A stretch of DNA of 48,333 bases. Origin: Bacteroidia bacterium. GTDB lineage: Bacteria > Bacteroidota > Bacteroidia > B-17B0 > Aurantibacillaceae. The translations under genes were made by a program, and so were the position numbers. The notes beneath the pieces are model-generated. The model saw nothing but the letters and a program-made list of their open reading frames with translations. It was not told where the DNA came from and searched no databases. This document shows positions 18,352 to 25,962 of this stretch, piece by piece. The stretch covers positions 1-48,333 of the forward strand of contig JAOAIP010000022.1 of NCBI GenBank assembly GCA_026414605.1, in the 5' to 3' direction. Position 1 is the first letter of the stretch; every line of letters starts with the position of its first letter.

Positions 18352-19368
18352 TTATTCTACTTCTATTTGTGTATAATCGCTCACGTGAATGTTCATTATA
18401 TTCTTCATTCCTTTTGATTGAATTTGAGAAAAACTTCCAATGATACTCTTGTGAATAGCACATCCTTGTATTTTGCTTTGCTTCATTATTATTGTGTTTT
18501 CAATCTTTGCGTCTTTAATGCTTGTACTTTTGCCAATACTCACATACGGACCAATGACAGAATTTTCAATGATTACATCATCTGCTATGTAGCAGGGCTG
18601 TATAATTTGACTATTGGTAATCGTATTTTTTTGAGATGAAATAACATTGTTTTCTTGTAATACAACTTGATGCGAATACAAAGTAGTAGAACGATTTCCA
18701 CAATCCAACCATTTATCAACAGTTTGAGAATACAAAGCATATCCCTTTTTTCGCATATTTTCCATAGCATTGGTCAATTGATACTCTCCTTTTTCTTTCA
18801 AATTATTATCAATAAGATATTGTAATTCGGACTTCAAATAAGCCCCATCTTTGAAAAAATAAATACCAATAATGGCTTCGTTACTGACAGGATTTTCGGG
18901 CTTTTCTTCAAAGTTAATAATTTTCTTATTCTCATCTGTTACTACCACTCCATATTGTCTTGGATCATCTACGGTCTTGGTCCAAATAATACCGTCTTTT
19001 TGCGTATCTATTTGAAAATTGGCTTTGAACAATGTATCTGCAAATGCAATCAAAACATTTCCATTCAATGAATCATTAGCACACAAGATAGCGTGAGCCG
19101 TACCAAGTGCTTGTTCTTGATAATAAATTTTTCCTTGTGCCTTGTATTTTTGTGCTATTTGTGATAATTCTTCTTCTACTGCTTTCCCAAAGTCAGGATG
19201 AATAATATACGCAATGGTTTGTATAGGGATATTGGTAGAATGAAATACCTCGTAAATCAACCATTCTACAATACTTTTATCTGCTATAGGAAATAAAGGT
19301 TTTGGAACTGTCAAAGTAGAAGGACGCATTCGTGTTCCTTTTCCTGCCATCGGAATAATCAAATTCAT
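18352..19368 (-). CDS. Sugar-phosphate nucleotidyltransferase with hexapeptide tail
   Basis: A 338-residue cytosolic enzyme. The N-terminal Rossmann-like domain has the pyrophosphorylase loop MAGKGTRMRPSTLTVPKP at residues 7-24 and the metal-site Asp in IAFADTLF near 110. It resembles glucose-1-phosphate thymidylyl/uridylyltransferases. From about residue 245 a left-handed beta-helix of hexapeptide repeats follows (NTITNSQIIQPCYIADDVI, then VIGPYVSIGKSTSIKDA). It lacks an obvious acetyltransferase active site, so it probably makes one NDP-sugar. Exact sugar is unknown. It leads the operon with the TPR, DUF4292 and DUF1571 genes. Its 5' leader contains an 18-base palindrome at 19378-19395. Confidence 0.85.
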   Translation of the reverse strand: MNLIIPMAGKGTRMRPSTLTVPKPLFPIADKSIVEWLIYEVFHSTNIPIQTIAYIIHPDFGKAVEEELSQIAQKYKAQGKIYYQEQALGTAHAILCANDSLNGNVLIAFADTLFKANFQIDTQKDGIIWTKTVDDPRQYGVVVTDENKKIINFEEKPENPVSNEAIIGIYFFKDGAYLKSELQYLIDNNLKEKGEYQLTNAMENMRKKGYALYSQTVDKWLDCGNRSTTLYSHQVVLQENNVISSQKNTITNSQIIQPCYIADDVIIENSVIGPYVSIGKSTSIKDAKIENTIIMKQSKIQGCAIHKSIIGSFSQIQSKGMKNIMNIHVSDYTQIEVE

Positions 19369-19404
19369 ATTTAGTTATTTTAATTATAATTAAAATGAGA
19401 GTGG

Positions 19405-19412
19405 CAAAAATA
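19405..19412 (-). promoter_or_regulatory. -7 box for the nucleotidyltransferase operon
   Basis: TATTTTTG on the minus strand, a perfect TAnnTTTG, 37 bases upstream of the ATG at 19368. The palindrome TTTTAATTATAATTAAAA (19378-19395) would lie in the transcribed leader. Confidence 0.5.
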
Positions 19413-19468
19413 CAATTATTTTAATTCATAAATTAGTGTTCATTAAAATTAAATCCCTAAATAATCTC

Positions 19469-19476
19469 TATCTTTC
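19469..19476 (+). promoter_or_regulatory. Possible -7 box for the NlpC/P60 gene
   Basis: TATCTTTC differs from TAnnTTTG only in the last base and sits 15 bases before the ATG at 19492. It would leave a very short leader. Confidence 0.3.
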
Positions 19477-19491
19477 GCCCATTGGCTAAAT

Positions 19492-20001
19492 ATGAAATTT
19501 AATTTGTTATATATTTTGCTTGTGATTGTTATTTTGAGTGCTTGTAGTTCAAAAAAATCTGTTACTTCCACTTCACTTAAATCTACTTCTTACGAACGCA
19601 TCAAAAACACCTTACAACTCACCGACAAAGAAATGCACACACCACTCTATGAATTTATTGCAGAATGGTATGGCGTTCCTTACAAATATGGTGAATGCTC
19701 AAAAAACGGCATAGATTGTTCGGGCTTTGTTAATTTATTATATCAAAAAGTATATCACAAAACATTAGAGAGAAATTCAAATGCTATTTTTCAAAAGCAA
19801 TGTAAAAAGATAAACAAAAATGATCTTAAAGAAGGGGATTTGGTTTTTTTTAAAATAGATAGTAAAGAAATATCACACGTGGGCGTTTATTTGAGAAATA
19901 ACAAATTTGTTCACGCCTCCACCAAAAAAGGCGTAATGATAAGTGACTTGAATGAACCTTACTTTCAAAAATACTTTTATGCTTTTGGAAGATTGAAATA
20001 A
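19492..20001 (+). CDS. NlpC/P60 (C40) peptidoglycan endopeptidase lipoprotein
   Basis: A 169-residue lipoprotein: signal peptide with lipobox LSAC (Cys18), then an NlpC/P60 domain at about 50-165. The catalytic triad is C76 (GIDCSGF), H129 (SHVGVYL) and H141 (KFVHAST). Enzymes of this type cut the D-Glu to diaminopimelate bond in stem peptides. Size and layout match the Spr/MepS group of outer-membrane-anchored endopeptidases, so space-making during wall growth is likely. Transcribed divergently from the nucleotidyltransferase operon. Confidence 0.92.
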   Translation: MKFNLLYILLVIVILSACSSKKSVTSTSLKSTSYERIKNTLQLTDKEMHTPLYEFIAEWYGVPYKYGECSKNGIDCSGFVNLLYQKVYHKTLERNSNAIFQKQCKKINKNDLKEGDLVFFKIDSKEISHVGVYLRNNKFVHASTKKGVMISDLNEPYFQKYFYAFGRLK

Positions 20002-20281
20002 TTCTTTGTTATTTGTTCAAGTTATACCTAACCACAATGAACACAAAGGATTGGCACAAAGTTCGCAAAGTATCTTTGATAGATTATATTTTGTCCCTAC
20101 GAGAAAATATGCTTTTGCTATCATATTGTGCTACCAATATTCAGTCCCTGCGGGACTTTTAACTTGTAACTTTTCACTTTCAACTAATTGTGTGCTTTGT
20201 GGTTTATTTTTAAGTATCCGAATAGATATATTCCTCCATAATAATTTATACATTCGCCGCCAATTCTATTAAACAATAATT
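20002..20281 (+). repeat. Repeat-derived intergenic stretch with a triloop hairpin
   Basis: No gene supported. The stretch contains degenerate CACAAAG/TTCGCAAAG words (20040-20075), a perfect hairpin AGTCCC-TGC-GGGACT at 20143-20157 (with a partial GTCCCTACGAG partner at 20094-20104), and ACTTTTCACTTTCAACT of the AAAGTTGA family at about 20167-20183. A short open frame through it is not gene-like. Strand is nominal. Confidence 0.55.
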
Positions 20282-20800
20282 ATGGCAGACGAAAAATTAG
20301 CATCCGAATCAAAATGTATCAAAACAGAAATCGTTTTACCTGGCGATACTAACCCACTTGGTAATTTATTTGGTGGTAGATTGATGGAATGGATAGATAT
20401 TGCAGGAAGCATTGCCGCTCAAAGACATTGTGGAAGAGTGGTAGTTACGGCTGCTATCAATCACATTTCATTTTCTGTACCTATCAAAGTAAATAGCATT
20501 GTTACATTAGAAGCCCAAGTCAGTCGTGCATTTGATACCAGTATGGAAGTCGTTGTAGATGTATATGTAGAAAATACAGTAACAGGCAAACGAACAAAAT
20601 GCAATGAAGCCATTGCTACTTATGTGGCTATTGACCAAAATGGCACACCTCTACCCGTTCCTAAAGTAATTCCTAAAACTGAATTAGAAAAGAAAAGATA
20701 CGAAGCGGCTCTGCGTCGTAGGCAACTATCACTTATTTTAAGCGGTCGCTTAAAACCCGATGATGCCACTGAATTAAAATCCTTATTTGTAAAAGATTAA
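20282..20800 (+). CDS. Acyl-CoA thioesterase, single hotdog domain
   Basis: A 172-residue cytosolic hotdog-fold enzyme hydrolysing acyl-CoA to free acid and CoA. The active-site segment TNPLGNLFGGRLMEWIDIAGSI at about residues 23-44 matches the YciA/BFIT-type thioesterases (N-x-x-G-x-x-F-G-G pattern). HISFSVPIKVNSIV near 62-75 and a highly charged C-terminal tail (KKRYEAALRRRQ) follow. Chain-length preference cannot be read. It is a single gene followed by a strong bidirectional terminator. Confidence 0.9.
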   Translation: MADEKLASESKCIKTEIVLPGDTNPLGNLFGGRLMEWIDIAGSIAAQRHCGRVVVTAAINHISFSVPIKVNSIVTLEAQVSRAFDTSMEVVVDVYVENTVTGKRTKCNEAIATYVAIDQNGTPLPVPKVIPKTELEKKRYEAALRRRQLSLILSGRLKPDDATELKSLFVKD

Positions 20801-20833
20801 ACTTTAAAAAATCAAAACACATAGTTTAAAAAT

Positions 20834-20870
20834 AAAAATCCCCGACGACAATGATCAATCGGGGATTTTT
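20834..20870. terminator. Bidirectional Rho-independent terminator
   Basis: AAAAATCCCCGA (20834-20845) and TCGGGGATTTTT (20859-20870) form a perfect 12-bp stem around a 13-base loop, with A and T runs at the outer ends. It lies between the convergent thioesterase and alpha-oxoamine synthase genes and can serve both strands. Confidence 0.85.
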
Positions 20871-20892
20871 CATTACTTATATTTTGAAAGTA

Positions 20893-22149
20893 TTACAACT
20901 CTACTTCCACTTTTGCTAAATCATCTGATTGGTATTTTCCAGATTTTAATTTATCTACAATTTTAGAGAATGAATCAATCGTATATTTTACATCTTCTAA
21001 AGTATGCACAGCCGTAGGAATTAAACGAAGAATAATCATACCTTTTGGAACCACAGGATACGTAACCATTGAACAAAAGATATTGAAATTTTCACGCAAA
21101 TCATAAACTAAATTTGTTGCTTCGGGAATAGATCCACTTAAATAAACAGGTGTAACAGGTGTATTGGTATTGCCAATATCAAATCCTGCTTCTTTTAGCC
21201 CCTGTTGAAGGGCGTTTGTAATTTCCCATAGTTTTTCTCTATATTCAGGATGATTCCGCATTAATTCTAATCTTTTGAGAGCCCCAAGAACAATAGGCAA
21301 AGGCATGCTCTTGGCAAAAATTTGAGAACGCATATTATAGCGTAAATAGGTAATAATATCTTTTTCAGAACTGATAAAGCCACCTATTAAAGCAAAGGAT
21401 TTTGCAAAAGTTCCAAAATAAATATCAATTCCATCTTGACAATTTTGTTCTTGACCTGTGCCACCTCCCGTTTTTCCCATTGTTCCAATACCGTGTGCAT
21501 CATCTACAAACAAACGAAACTGATATTTTTTCTTTAATTCTACTATTTCCTTTAATTTTCCTTGATCGCCACGCATACCAAACACGCCTTCGGTAAGCAC
21601 TAAAATACCTCCACCCGTTTGTTCTACAATCTTAGTTGCTCTTTGAAGTTGTTTTTCCAAATCTTCAATATCATTGTGTTTGAATACAAATCTTTTACCC
21701 ATATGCAAACGAACGCCATCAATTATGCACGCATGACTTTCTGCATCGTATACAATGACATCTCTTCTATCTACCAAGGCATCAATGGCTGAAACCATGG
21801 CTTGATAGCCGTAGTTACATAAAATAGTTTCAGGTTTATTGACAAATTCAGATAGTTCTCTTTCTAATTGCTCGTGATATACTGAGTTACCACTCATCAT
21901 TCTTGCACCCATAGGGGCGGCTAATCCAAATTTTGCAGCGGCTTCGGCGTCTGCTTTTCTCACTTCAGGATGATTGGCTAAACCTAAATAATTATTCAGA
22001 CTCCAGTTCAACATTCGTTTTCCACGAAATGTCATATAAGGTCCGATTTCTCCTTCTAATTTTGGGAATGTAAAATAGCCGTGTGCTTTTGATGAATACA
22101 TTCCAAGGGGACCCATGTTCTGTTTCACCTTATCAAATATATCTCTCAT
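20893..22149 (-). CDS. PLP-dependent alpha-oxoamine synthase (serine palmitoyltransferase / cysteate acyltransferase type)
   Basis: A 418-residue fold-type I PLP enzyme. PLP-binding Lys is K250 in TFAKSFALIGGF, cofactor-ring residues are H139 (DAESHACIIDG) and D216-x-A-H219 (DDAHGIGTMG). Family members condense an amino acid with acyl-CoA and release CO2: 2-amino-3-ketobutyrate ligase, 8-amino-7-oxononanoate synthase, serine palmitoyltransferase, and the cysteate acyltransferase of sulfonolipid synthesis. The N-terminal 50 residues (YFTFPKLEGEIGPYMTFRGK) and the Bacteroidota context favour the lipid-forming enzymes over biotin or threonine metabolism. I cannot decide between serine and cysteate as substrate. 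It has a very good promoter and is monocistronic. Confidence 0.82.
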   Translation of the reverse strand: MRDIFDKVKQNMGPLGMYSSKAHGYFTFPKLEGEIGPYMTFRGKRMLNWSLNNYLGLANHPEVRKADAEAAAKFGLAAPMGARMMSGNSVYHEQLERELSEFVNKPETILCNYGYQAMVSAIDALVDRRDVIVYDAESHACIIDGVRLHMGKRFVFKHNDIEDLEKQLQRATKIVEQTGGGILVLTEGVFGMRGDQGKLKEIVELKKKYQFRLFVDDAHGIGTMGKTGGGTGQEQNCQDGIDIYFGTFAKSFALIGGFISSEKDIITYLRYNMRSQIFAKSMPLPIVLGALKRLELMRNHPEYREKLWEITNALQQGLKEAGFDIGNTNTPVTPVYLSGSIPEATNLVYDLRENFNIFCSMVTYPVVPKGMIILRLIPTAVHTLEDVKYTIDSFSKIVDKLKSGKYQSDDLAKVEVEL

Positions 22150-22165
22150 AAAATAAATTTTTGTG

Positions 22166-22197
22166 CAAAGGTAGGAAAAATATAATCTTTTATCAAA
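22166..22197 (-). promoter_or_regulatory. Strong promoter for the alpha-oxoamine synthase
   Basis: On the minus strand TTTG (22194-22197), a 20-base spacer, then TACCTTTG (22166-22173): both elements match the Bacteroidota consensus exactly. The -7 box is 16 bases from the ATG. Confidence 0.75.
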
Positions 22198-22261
22198 TGA
22201 TAGACAGAAGAGTATAACAGATGTTCGTGAATAAATTTAAACACTTTAGCACCCCAAAAAT

Positions 22262-23050
22262 CTACTTCTTTATTTCCGCCACTTCTCTATCATAACAGAG
22301 ATAATAGGTGCCTTTTGGGATATTGGAGATGTCTACATTTATCCCATATCCTCGCTTAATGATATTTCCGTAAATATCGTATATTTCAAACATTGTTTCA
22401 TCAGTAAATTGTATTTCTCTTTTATCTTTAGTGATTGAAAAATTAGGTTTGGTCTTGGTTGATTTAATAATAATTTCATTAGAATATCTCACTGTGTTAT
22501 TAAACCCTACTTGTTTTATTCTAAATTTATTTTCGCCACTCGTTAAAAATGCTTTGAAAGTATAAGTATGTCTCTCAGGTGTGCCTTTTCCAATGACTTC
22601 TCCAACAGGCACCCATTTATTCCATTTGAATTGTTCAATAATGTAAGGCAAAGGTCCATTTTCATCTTCGGTTATCCAAGTAATTATGCCATCGCTGGTG
22701 CCGTGTGCCGCCAAAATAACAAAGGTAGGCATTGGGCGAACATCTTCTATATTCAAGACCTTTGGCATACAATCTTTTTTATGGTAAATTTCAATAAAAA
22801 CTTTGTCGCCATATTTAAGATTTAAAGCACTTAAATCTATTTCAAAGGCACTGGAATTAATTTCATCTGTAGTGATATTTCCATTTACTTTTACTTCTAA
22901 TGCACAAAAACCAACGCTTCCAGAATAGTAATTTTGAATATATAAATTTTTTTGTTGATAAACACCGTCAATAACTAGTTTTTTGACCTCATCACTCCAA
23001 AGAAAACTATACACTAATGATAAAACTAAAAATAACATTAGTCGTTTCAT
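22262..23050 (-). CDS. Secreted protein with a short, divergent T9SS-like C terminus
   Basis: A 262-residue protein. The frame opens 9 codons earlier, at 23077, but a perfect -7 box at 23067-23074 overlaps that upstream codon region, and the ATG at 23050 starts a normal signal peptide (MKRLMLFLVLSLVYSFLW). The body contains two beta-rich stretches, about residues 20-110 and 112-205. The latter looks fibronectin III-like (PYIIEQFKWNKWVPVGEV and then NKFRIKQVGFNNTVRYSNEI). The end (IYDIYGNIIKRGYGINVDISNIPKGTYY) resembles the second half of a type A sorting domain, without the usual PNP start. Function unknown. Confidence 0.75.
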   Translation of the reverse strand: MKRLMLFLVLSLVYSFLWSDEVKKLVIDGVYQQKNLYIQNYYSGSVGFCALEVKVNGNITTDEINSSAFEIDLSALNLKYGDKVFIEIYHKKDCMPKVLNIEDVRPMPTFVILAAHGTSDGIITWITEDENGPLPYIIEQFKWNKWVPVGEVIGKGTPERHTYTFKAFLTSGENKFRIKQVGFNNTVRYSNEIIIKSTKTKPNFSITKDKREIQFTDETMFEIYDIYGNIIKRGYGINVDISNIPKGTYYLCYDREVAEIKK

Positions 23051-23066
23051 ATTAAAATTTTGTATG

Positions 23067-23094
23067 CAAAAATACAAAATTAGTATTAGACAAA
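23067..23094 (-). promoter_or_regulatory. Promoter for the secreted protein gene
   Basis: TATTTTTG (23067-23074) with a TTTG (23091-23094) 16 bases upstream on the minus strand. Spacing is slightly short of the usual 17-23. It fixes the translation start at 23050. Confidence 0.55.
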
Positions 23095-23121
23095 AAAATA
23101 TTTTTGAAATATACCATAAAA

Positions 23122-24789
23122 CTAACTTCCCATTGAAATTAAAAATTCTTCATTGGACTTTGTTTTACTCATTTGATTAATTAAAAACTCCATTGCTTCA
23201 TCGGGTTTCATATCACTTAGATATTTTCTTAAAATCCACATTTTATTTAAAGTATTTTTATCCAGCAATAAATCTTCTCTACGAGTAGAAGATGCTAATA
23301 AATCAATCGCAGGGAATATTCTTTTATTTGCCAATCTTCTATCTAATTGTAATTCCATATTACCTGTTCCCTTGAATTCTTCAAAAATTACTTCATCCAT
23401 CTTAGAACCCGTATCTATGAGTGCAGTTGCAATAATAGTAAGCGACCCACCATTTTCTATTTTTCGGGCAGCCCCAAAGAAACGTTTCGGTTTTTGTAAT
23501 GCCGATGCTTCTACCCCACCAGACAATACTTTTCCACTAGCGGGCATAACAGTATTGTAAGCACGAGCCATCCGTGTAATGCTATCTAACAATATCACTA
23601 CATCGTGTCCACATTCTACTAAACGTTTGGCTTTTTCTAATACGATATTGGACACTCTCACGTGCCGTTCAGCAGGTTCATCAAAAGTAGAAGCAATGAC
23701 TTCGGCACGAACGCTTCTTTGCATATCTGTTACTTCTTCGGGTCTTTCATCAATGAGCAGGATAATCAAATATACTTCAGGATGATTGTACGATATAGCA
23801 TTTGCAATTTCTTTGAGCAATACCGTTTTACCTGTTTTAGGTTGTGCTACTATAAGTCCTCTTTGACCTTTTCCAATAGGTGCAAACAAATCTACAATTC
23901 TTGTGCTAATTGTTTCGTATTGTCCGCCTGATAGTTTTAATTTTTCATACGGAAATAAAGGCGTTAAATAATCAAAGGTAACTCTATCTCTAATAAATGA
24001 AAGATCTCGTCCATTGACTTTTTCTATCTTCATTATGGGAAAATACTTTTCGCCTTCTTTGGGCGGACGAATAGAACCTCTTACGACATCTCCTGTTTTT
24101 AATCCATAAGATTTAATTTGTTGTGGTGAAATATAAATATCGTCAGGCGAACTCAAGTAGTTGTAGTCAGCACTTCTTAAAAATCCATAACCATCTTGCA
24201 AAACTTCTAAGACACCTTCGGCTTGAATGAGTCCATCAAAATTAAATGTAAAATTAATTTTCTTGTCTGGTGTAACTATTTCTGTTGTATTTTCAGTATT
24301 TTCAATTTCATTAGTGTAGGGTATATCAATTTCAGATTGTGGTTCATTGCTTACATATTCAGCAGGGATATTTTCGTGTAAATCATCTTCTTCAATGTTC
24401 ATAGGATAATCAGGCACATCGTTGATTTCATTTGAGATATTAGATGTTTGAGAAGCATCTGTATCAGATGCTGAATGAGAGTGTGTATTTGAATTGTCAT
24501 TTTGTTGAAACGATTGGGTAGATGTTGTTTCTGATGAATGAGTGGTATTTGTATTATCTGTAGAAATGCGTCTTCTTCTTTGCCTTGGTCCGGCAGATGA
24601 AGTAGAACTCCATTCCTTTAATAATTCTTCTTTAATTTGTTGAGCAAGGGCTTCATTTTGACTTTGAGCATCTACTATTTTAAATATAATATCTGCTTTA
24701 GAAAGTCCTTTTGATTCAATATTAAACTTTTCTGCTACTTTTTTTAATTCACTTGCTTTAAGTTCTGATAGTTCTTTTACTGTAAACAT
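23122..24789 (-). CDS. rho: Transcription termination factor Rho with a long disordered insertion
   Basis: A 555-residue hexameric RNA helicase that ends transcription. Domains: N-terminal helix bundle (about 1-58), a low-complexity insert rich in Ser, Thr, Asn, Asp and Glu with an RQRRRR patch (about 61-175), a cold-shock RNA-binding domain with GYGFLR at 200-205, and the RecA-type ATPase with P-loop AQPKTGKT at 315-322 and [10 protein letters not shown] near 345. E. coli Rho has 419 residues, so the insert accounts for the extra length. In Bacteroides a disordered Rho region of this kind has been linked to condensate formation. The gene has a long leader, about 270 bases, consistent with the autoregulation known for rho. 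Confidence 0.96.
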   Translation of the reverse strand: MFTVKELSELKASELKKVAEKFNIESKGLSKADIIFKIVDAQSQNEALAQQIKEELLKEWSSTSSAGPRQRRRRISTDNTNTTHSSETTSTQSFQQNDNSNTHSHSASDTDASQTSNISNEINDVPDYPMNIEEDDLHENIPAEYVSNEPQSEIDIPYTNEIENTENTTEIVTPDKKINFTFNFDGLIQAEGVLEVLQDGYGFLRSADYNYLSSPDDIYISPQQIKSYGLKTGDVVRGSIRPPKEGEKYFPIMKIEKVNGRDLSFIRDRVTFDYLTPLFPYEKLKLSGGQYETISTRIVDLFAPIGKGQRGLIVAQPKTGKTVLLKEIANAISYNHPEVYLIILLIDERPEEVTDMQRSVRAEVIASTFDEPAERHVRVSNIVLEKAKRLVECGHDVVILLDSITRMARAYNTVMPASGKVLSGGVEASALQKPKRFFGAARKIENGGSLTIIATALIDTGSKMDEVIFEEFKGTGNMELQLDRRLANKRIFPAIDLLASSTRREDLLLDKNTLNKMWILRKYLSDMKPDEAMEFLINQMSKTKSNEEFLISMGS

Positions 24790-25339
24790 ATTTTATTTTT
24801 TGAGAATGAAATTTTTAATTGTTAGTAGTGATGATTGATTGATGATTAGTGATTTGTTTTTTAAATTATTTGTATTTTTTATGACTAATATCTTGGTAGA
24901 ACATAAGATTTATATCAAAGAAATTTAATGCATTGGTTACATTAAAATTGTTTAAGGAATAAGCACGAAAAAAGATAAAACCACATTGTTTGTTTGGAAA
25001 TTTATAATCAATTTTATTGAGGGAATTTTTTGTTAACCAATAAGAGAAAAATCTTATTGGGCAAATATAAGGAAATTATTTTTAATACTGTGAATAGAAG
25101 TATAATAATTTTTTGTTTTTTAATTAACCTCATTATTTCATTCATCTTAAAAAATGAAGAAGGGTTTGATTTTTATGGTCAATGAACTAAAATCTATCTT
25201 TACAATAATTCAAATCTTACAAAATTACTTATAGTAAATAACAAAGTTAATTGTTATTCTTTCAAAAAAGAAAATAAATTTAAAAAAGATAGAAATTCTA
25301 TTGTGCTTCTCAAAAAGAATTAACAAGAATGTATTCTAC
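24790..25339. other. Gene-free 550-base interval: rho leader and crcB 3' region
   Basis: No coding region supported. Its very A/T-rich sequence holds the probable rho promoter and a 5' hairpin (see separate entry). There is also a second perfect stem AATAACAA/TTGTTATT with a six-base loop at 25237-25258, about 80 bases past the crcB stop on the minus strand, which could be a weak end signal for crcB. The remainder shows nothing recognisable. Confidence 0.5.
25037..25069 (-). promoter_or_regulatory. rho promoter -7 box with hairpin at the transcript 5' end
   Basis: TATATTTG (25062-25069, minus strand) is a perfect -7 box. Immediately downstream CCAATAAGA/TCTTATTGG (25037-25060) forms a 9-bp perfect stem with a six-base loop. 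It would therefore lie at or within a few bases of the RNA 5' end. No T run follows on this strand, so it is not a terminator. Confidence 0.5.
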
Positions 25340-25714
25340 TTAAGAAAAAATCTTGCTACTCATTACCCCAACAAACACAAAAATTATCCCTAAAATTAAA
25401 CTTCCTAAACTGTATGCTACAAATAAAAGGTATTCGCCTTTTTCAAGCAAAGCAAGATTTTCAGCAGAAAAAGAAGAAAAAGTGGTAAATCCACCGCAAA
25501 ATCCTGTCGCAAAAAATAATCTGTAAGCACTTAAAGTTGGATATTCTTCTATGATGCCATAAATCAATCCTATTAAAAAAGATCCAACTATATTAATTGT
25601 AAATGTTCCTAATGGGAAAGTAATTGGGAAAATTTTTGTAATTACTATTGAAACGCTGTATCGTGAAATACTGCCTAAGAAACCGCCAATGCCTACTAAA
25701 AGTAAGTTTTTCAT
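25340..25714 (-). CDS. crcB: Fluoride ion channel/exporter CrcB (Fluc)
   Basis: A 124-residue four-helix membrane protein that works as an antiparallel dimer and lets fluoride leave the cell. Family motifs: GIGGFLGSISRYSVS at about residues 8-22, the conserved GSFLIGLIYG near 45-54 and FATGFCGGFTTFSSFS near 68-83. Only one copy is present, so it would be a dual-topology homodimer. A fluoride riboswitch directly upstream (25732-25795) confirms the function independently. A tRNA-Ser gene precedes the riboswitch on the same strand with no visible promoter between, so cotranscription is likely. Confidence 0.95.
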   Translation of the reverse strand: MKNLLLVGIGGFLGSISRYSVSIVITKIFPITFPLGTFTINIVGSFLIGLIYGIIEEYPTLSAYRLFFATGFCGGFTTFSSFSAENLALLEKGEYLLFVAYSLGSLILGIIFVFVGVMSSKIFS

Positions 25715-25731
25715 AGATCACTTTTTTATTT

Positions 25732-25795
25732 AGTAGGCGTTATCATCCTTTGTTTGGGTTCAAAGGCAGTTGAGTAGGCGAACGCCATCGCCATC
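25732..25795 (-). promoter_or_regulatory. Fluoride riboswitch (crcB motif)
   Basis: Read on the minus strand the element starts GGCGATGGCGTTCGCC (25792-25777): a GGCG/CGCC hairpin with GGCGTT in its loop. AACTGCC follows, then the stem CCTTTG/CAAAGG (25761-25766 with 25747-25752), then ATGATAACGCC. The loop GGCGTT is exactly complementary to the late AACGCC (25736-25741), forming the pseudoknot of this riboswitch class. Between it and the crcB ATG are 17 A/T-rich bases with no terminator, so control is more likely at translation, though the mechanism is not visible. Confidence 0.92.
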
Positions 25796-25804
25796 TTTTT
25801 TATG

Positions 25805-25895
25805 CGGTGAGGGGGGGATTCGAACCCCCGGTATAGCTTTTCAACTATACGGCGGTTTAGCAAACCGCTGGTTTCAGCCACTCACCCACCTCACC
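25805..25895 (-). tRNA. tRNA-Ser (anticodon GCT)
   Basis: A complete class II tRNA of 91 bases. Acceptor stem GGTGAGG/CCTCACC with discriminator G, D arm, anticodon stem GCGGT/ACCGC around TTGCTAA (anticodon GCT, reading AGC and AGU), a long variable arm typical of serine (TATAG/CTATA) and T arm GGGGG-TTCGAAT-CCCCC. CCA is not encoded. The 3' end lies 9 bases from the 5' end of the fluoride riboswitch. Confidence 0.97.
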
Positions 25896-25914
25896 AATTT
25901 TCAAAATGTGGCCG

Positions 25915-25922
25915 CAAATTTA
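25915..25922 (-). promoter_or_regulatory. -7 box for tRNA-Ser and probably riboswitch-crcB
   Basis: TAAATTTG on the minus strand is a perfect TAnnTTTG. It would start transcription about 10-15 bases before the mature tRNA 5' end. No second box was seen between the tRNA and the riboswitch. Confidence 0.6.
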
Positions 25923-25962
25923 CGTGATATTTTACAATTATTAAAATAAAATATCGCTTTTT

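Noticed and set aside
19378-19395. 18-base palindrome as a regulator binding site
   Set aside because: It is made only of A and T in an A/T-rich genome, so chance is a sufficient explanation; it is mentioned but not listed as an operator.
20006-20272. Open frame of 88 codons between the NlpC/P60 and thioesterase genes
   Set aside because: The first codon is not ATG-supported, and the stretch is made of repeat words and a hairpin; no conserved motif.
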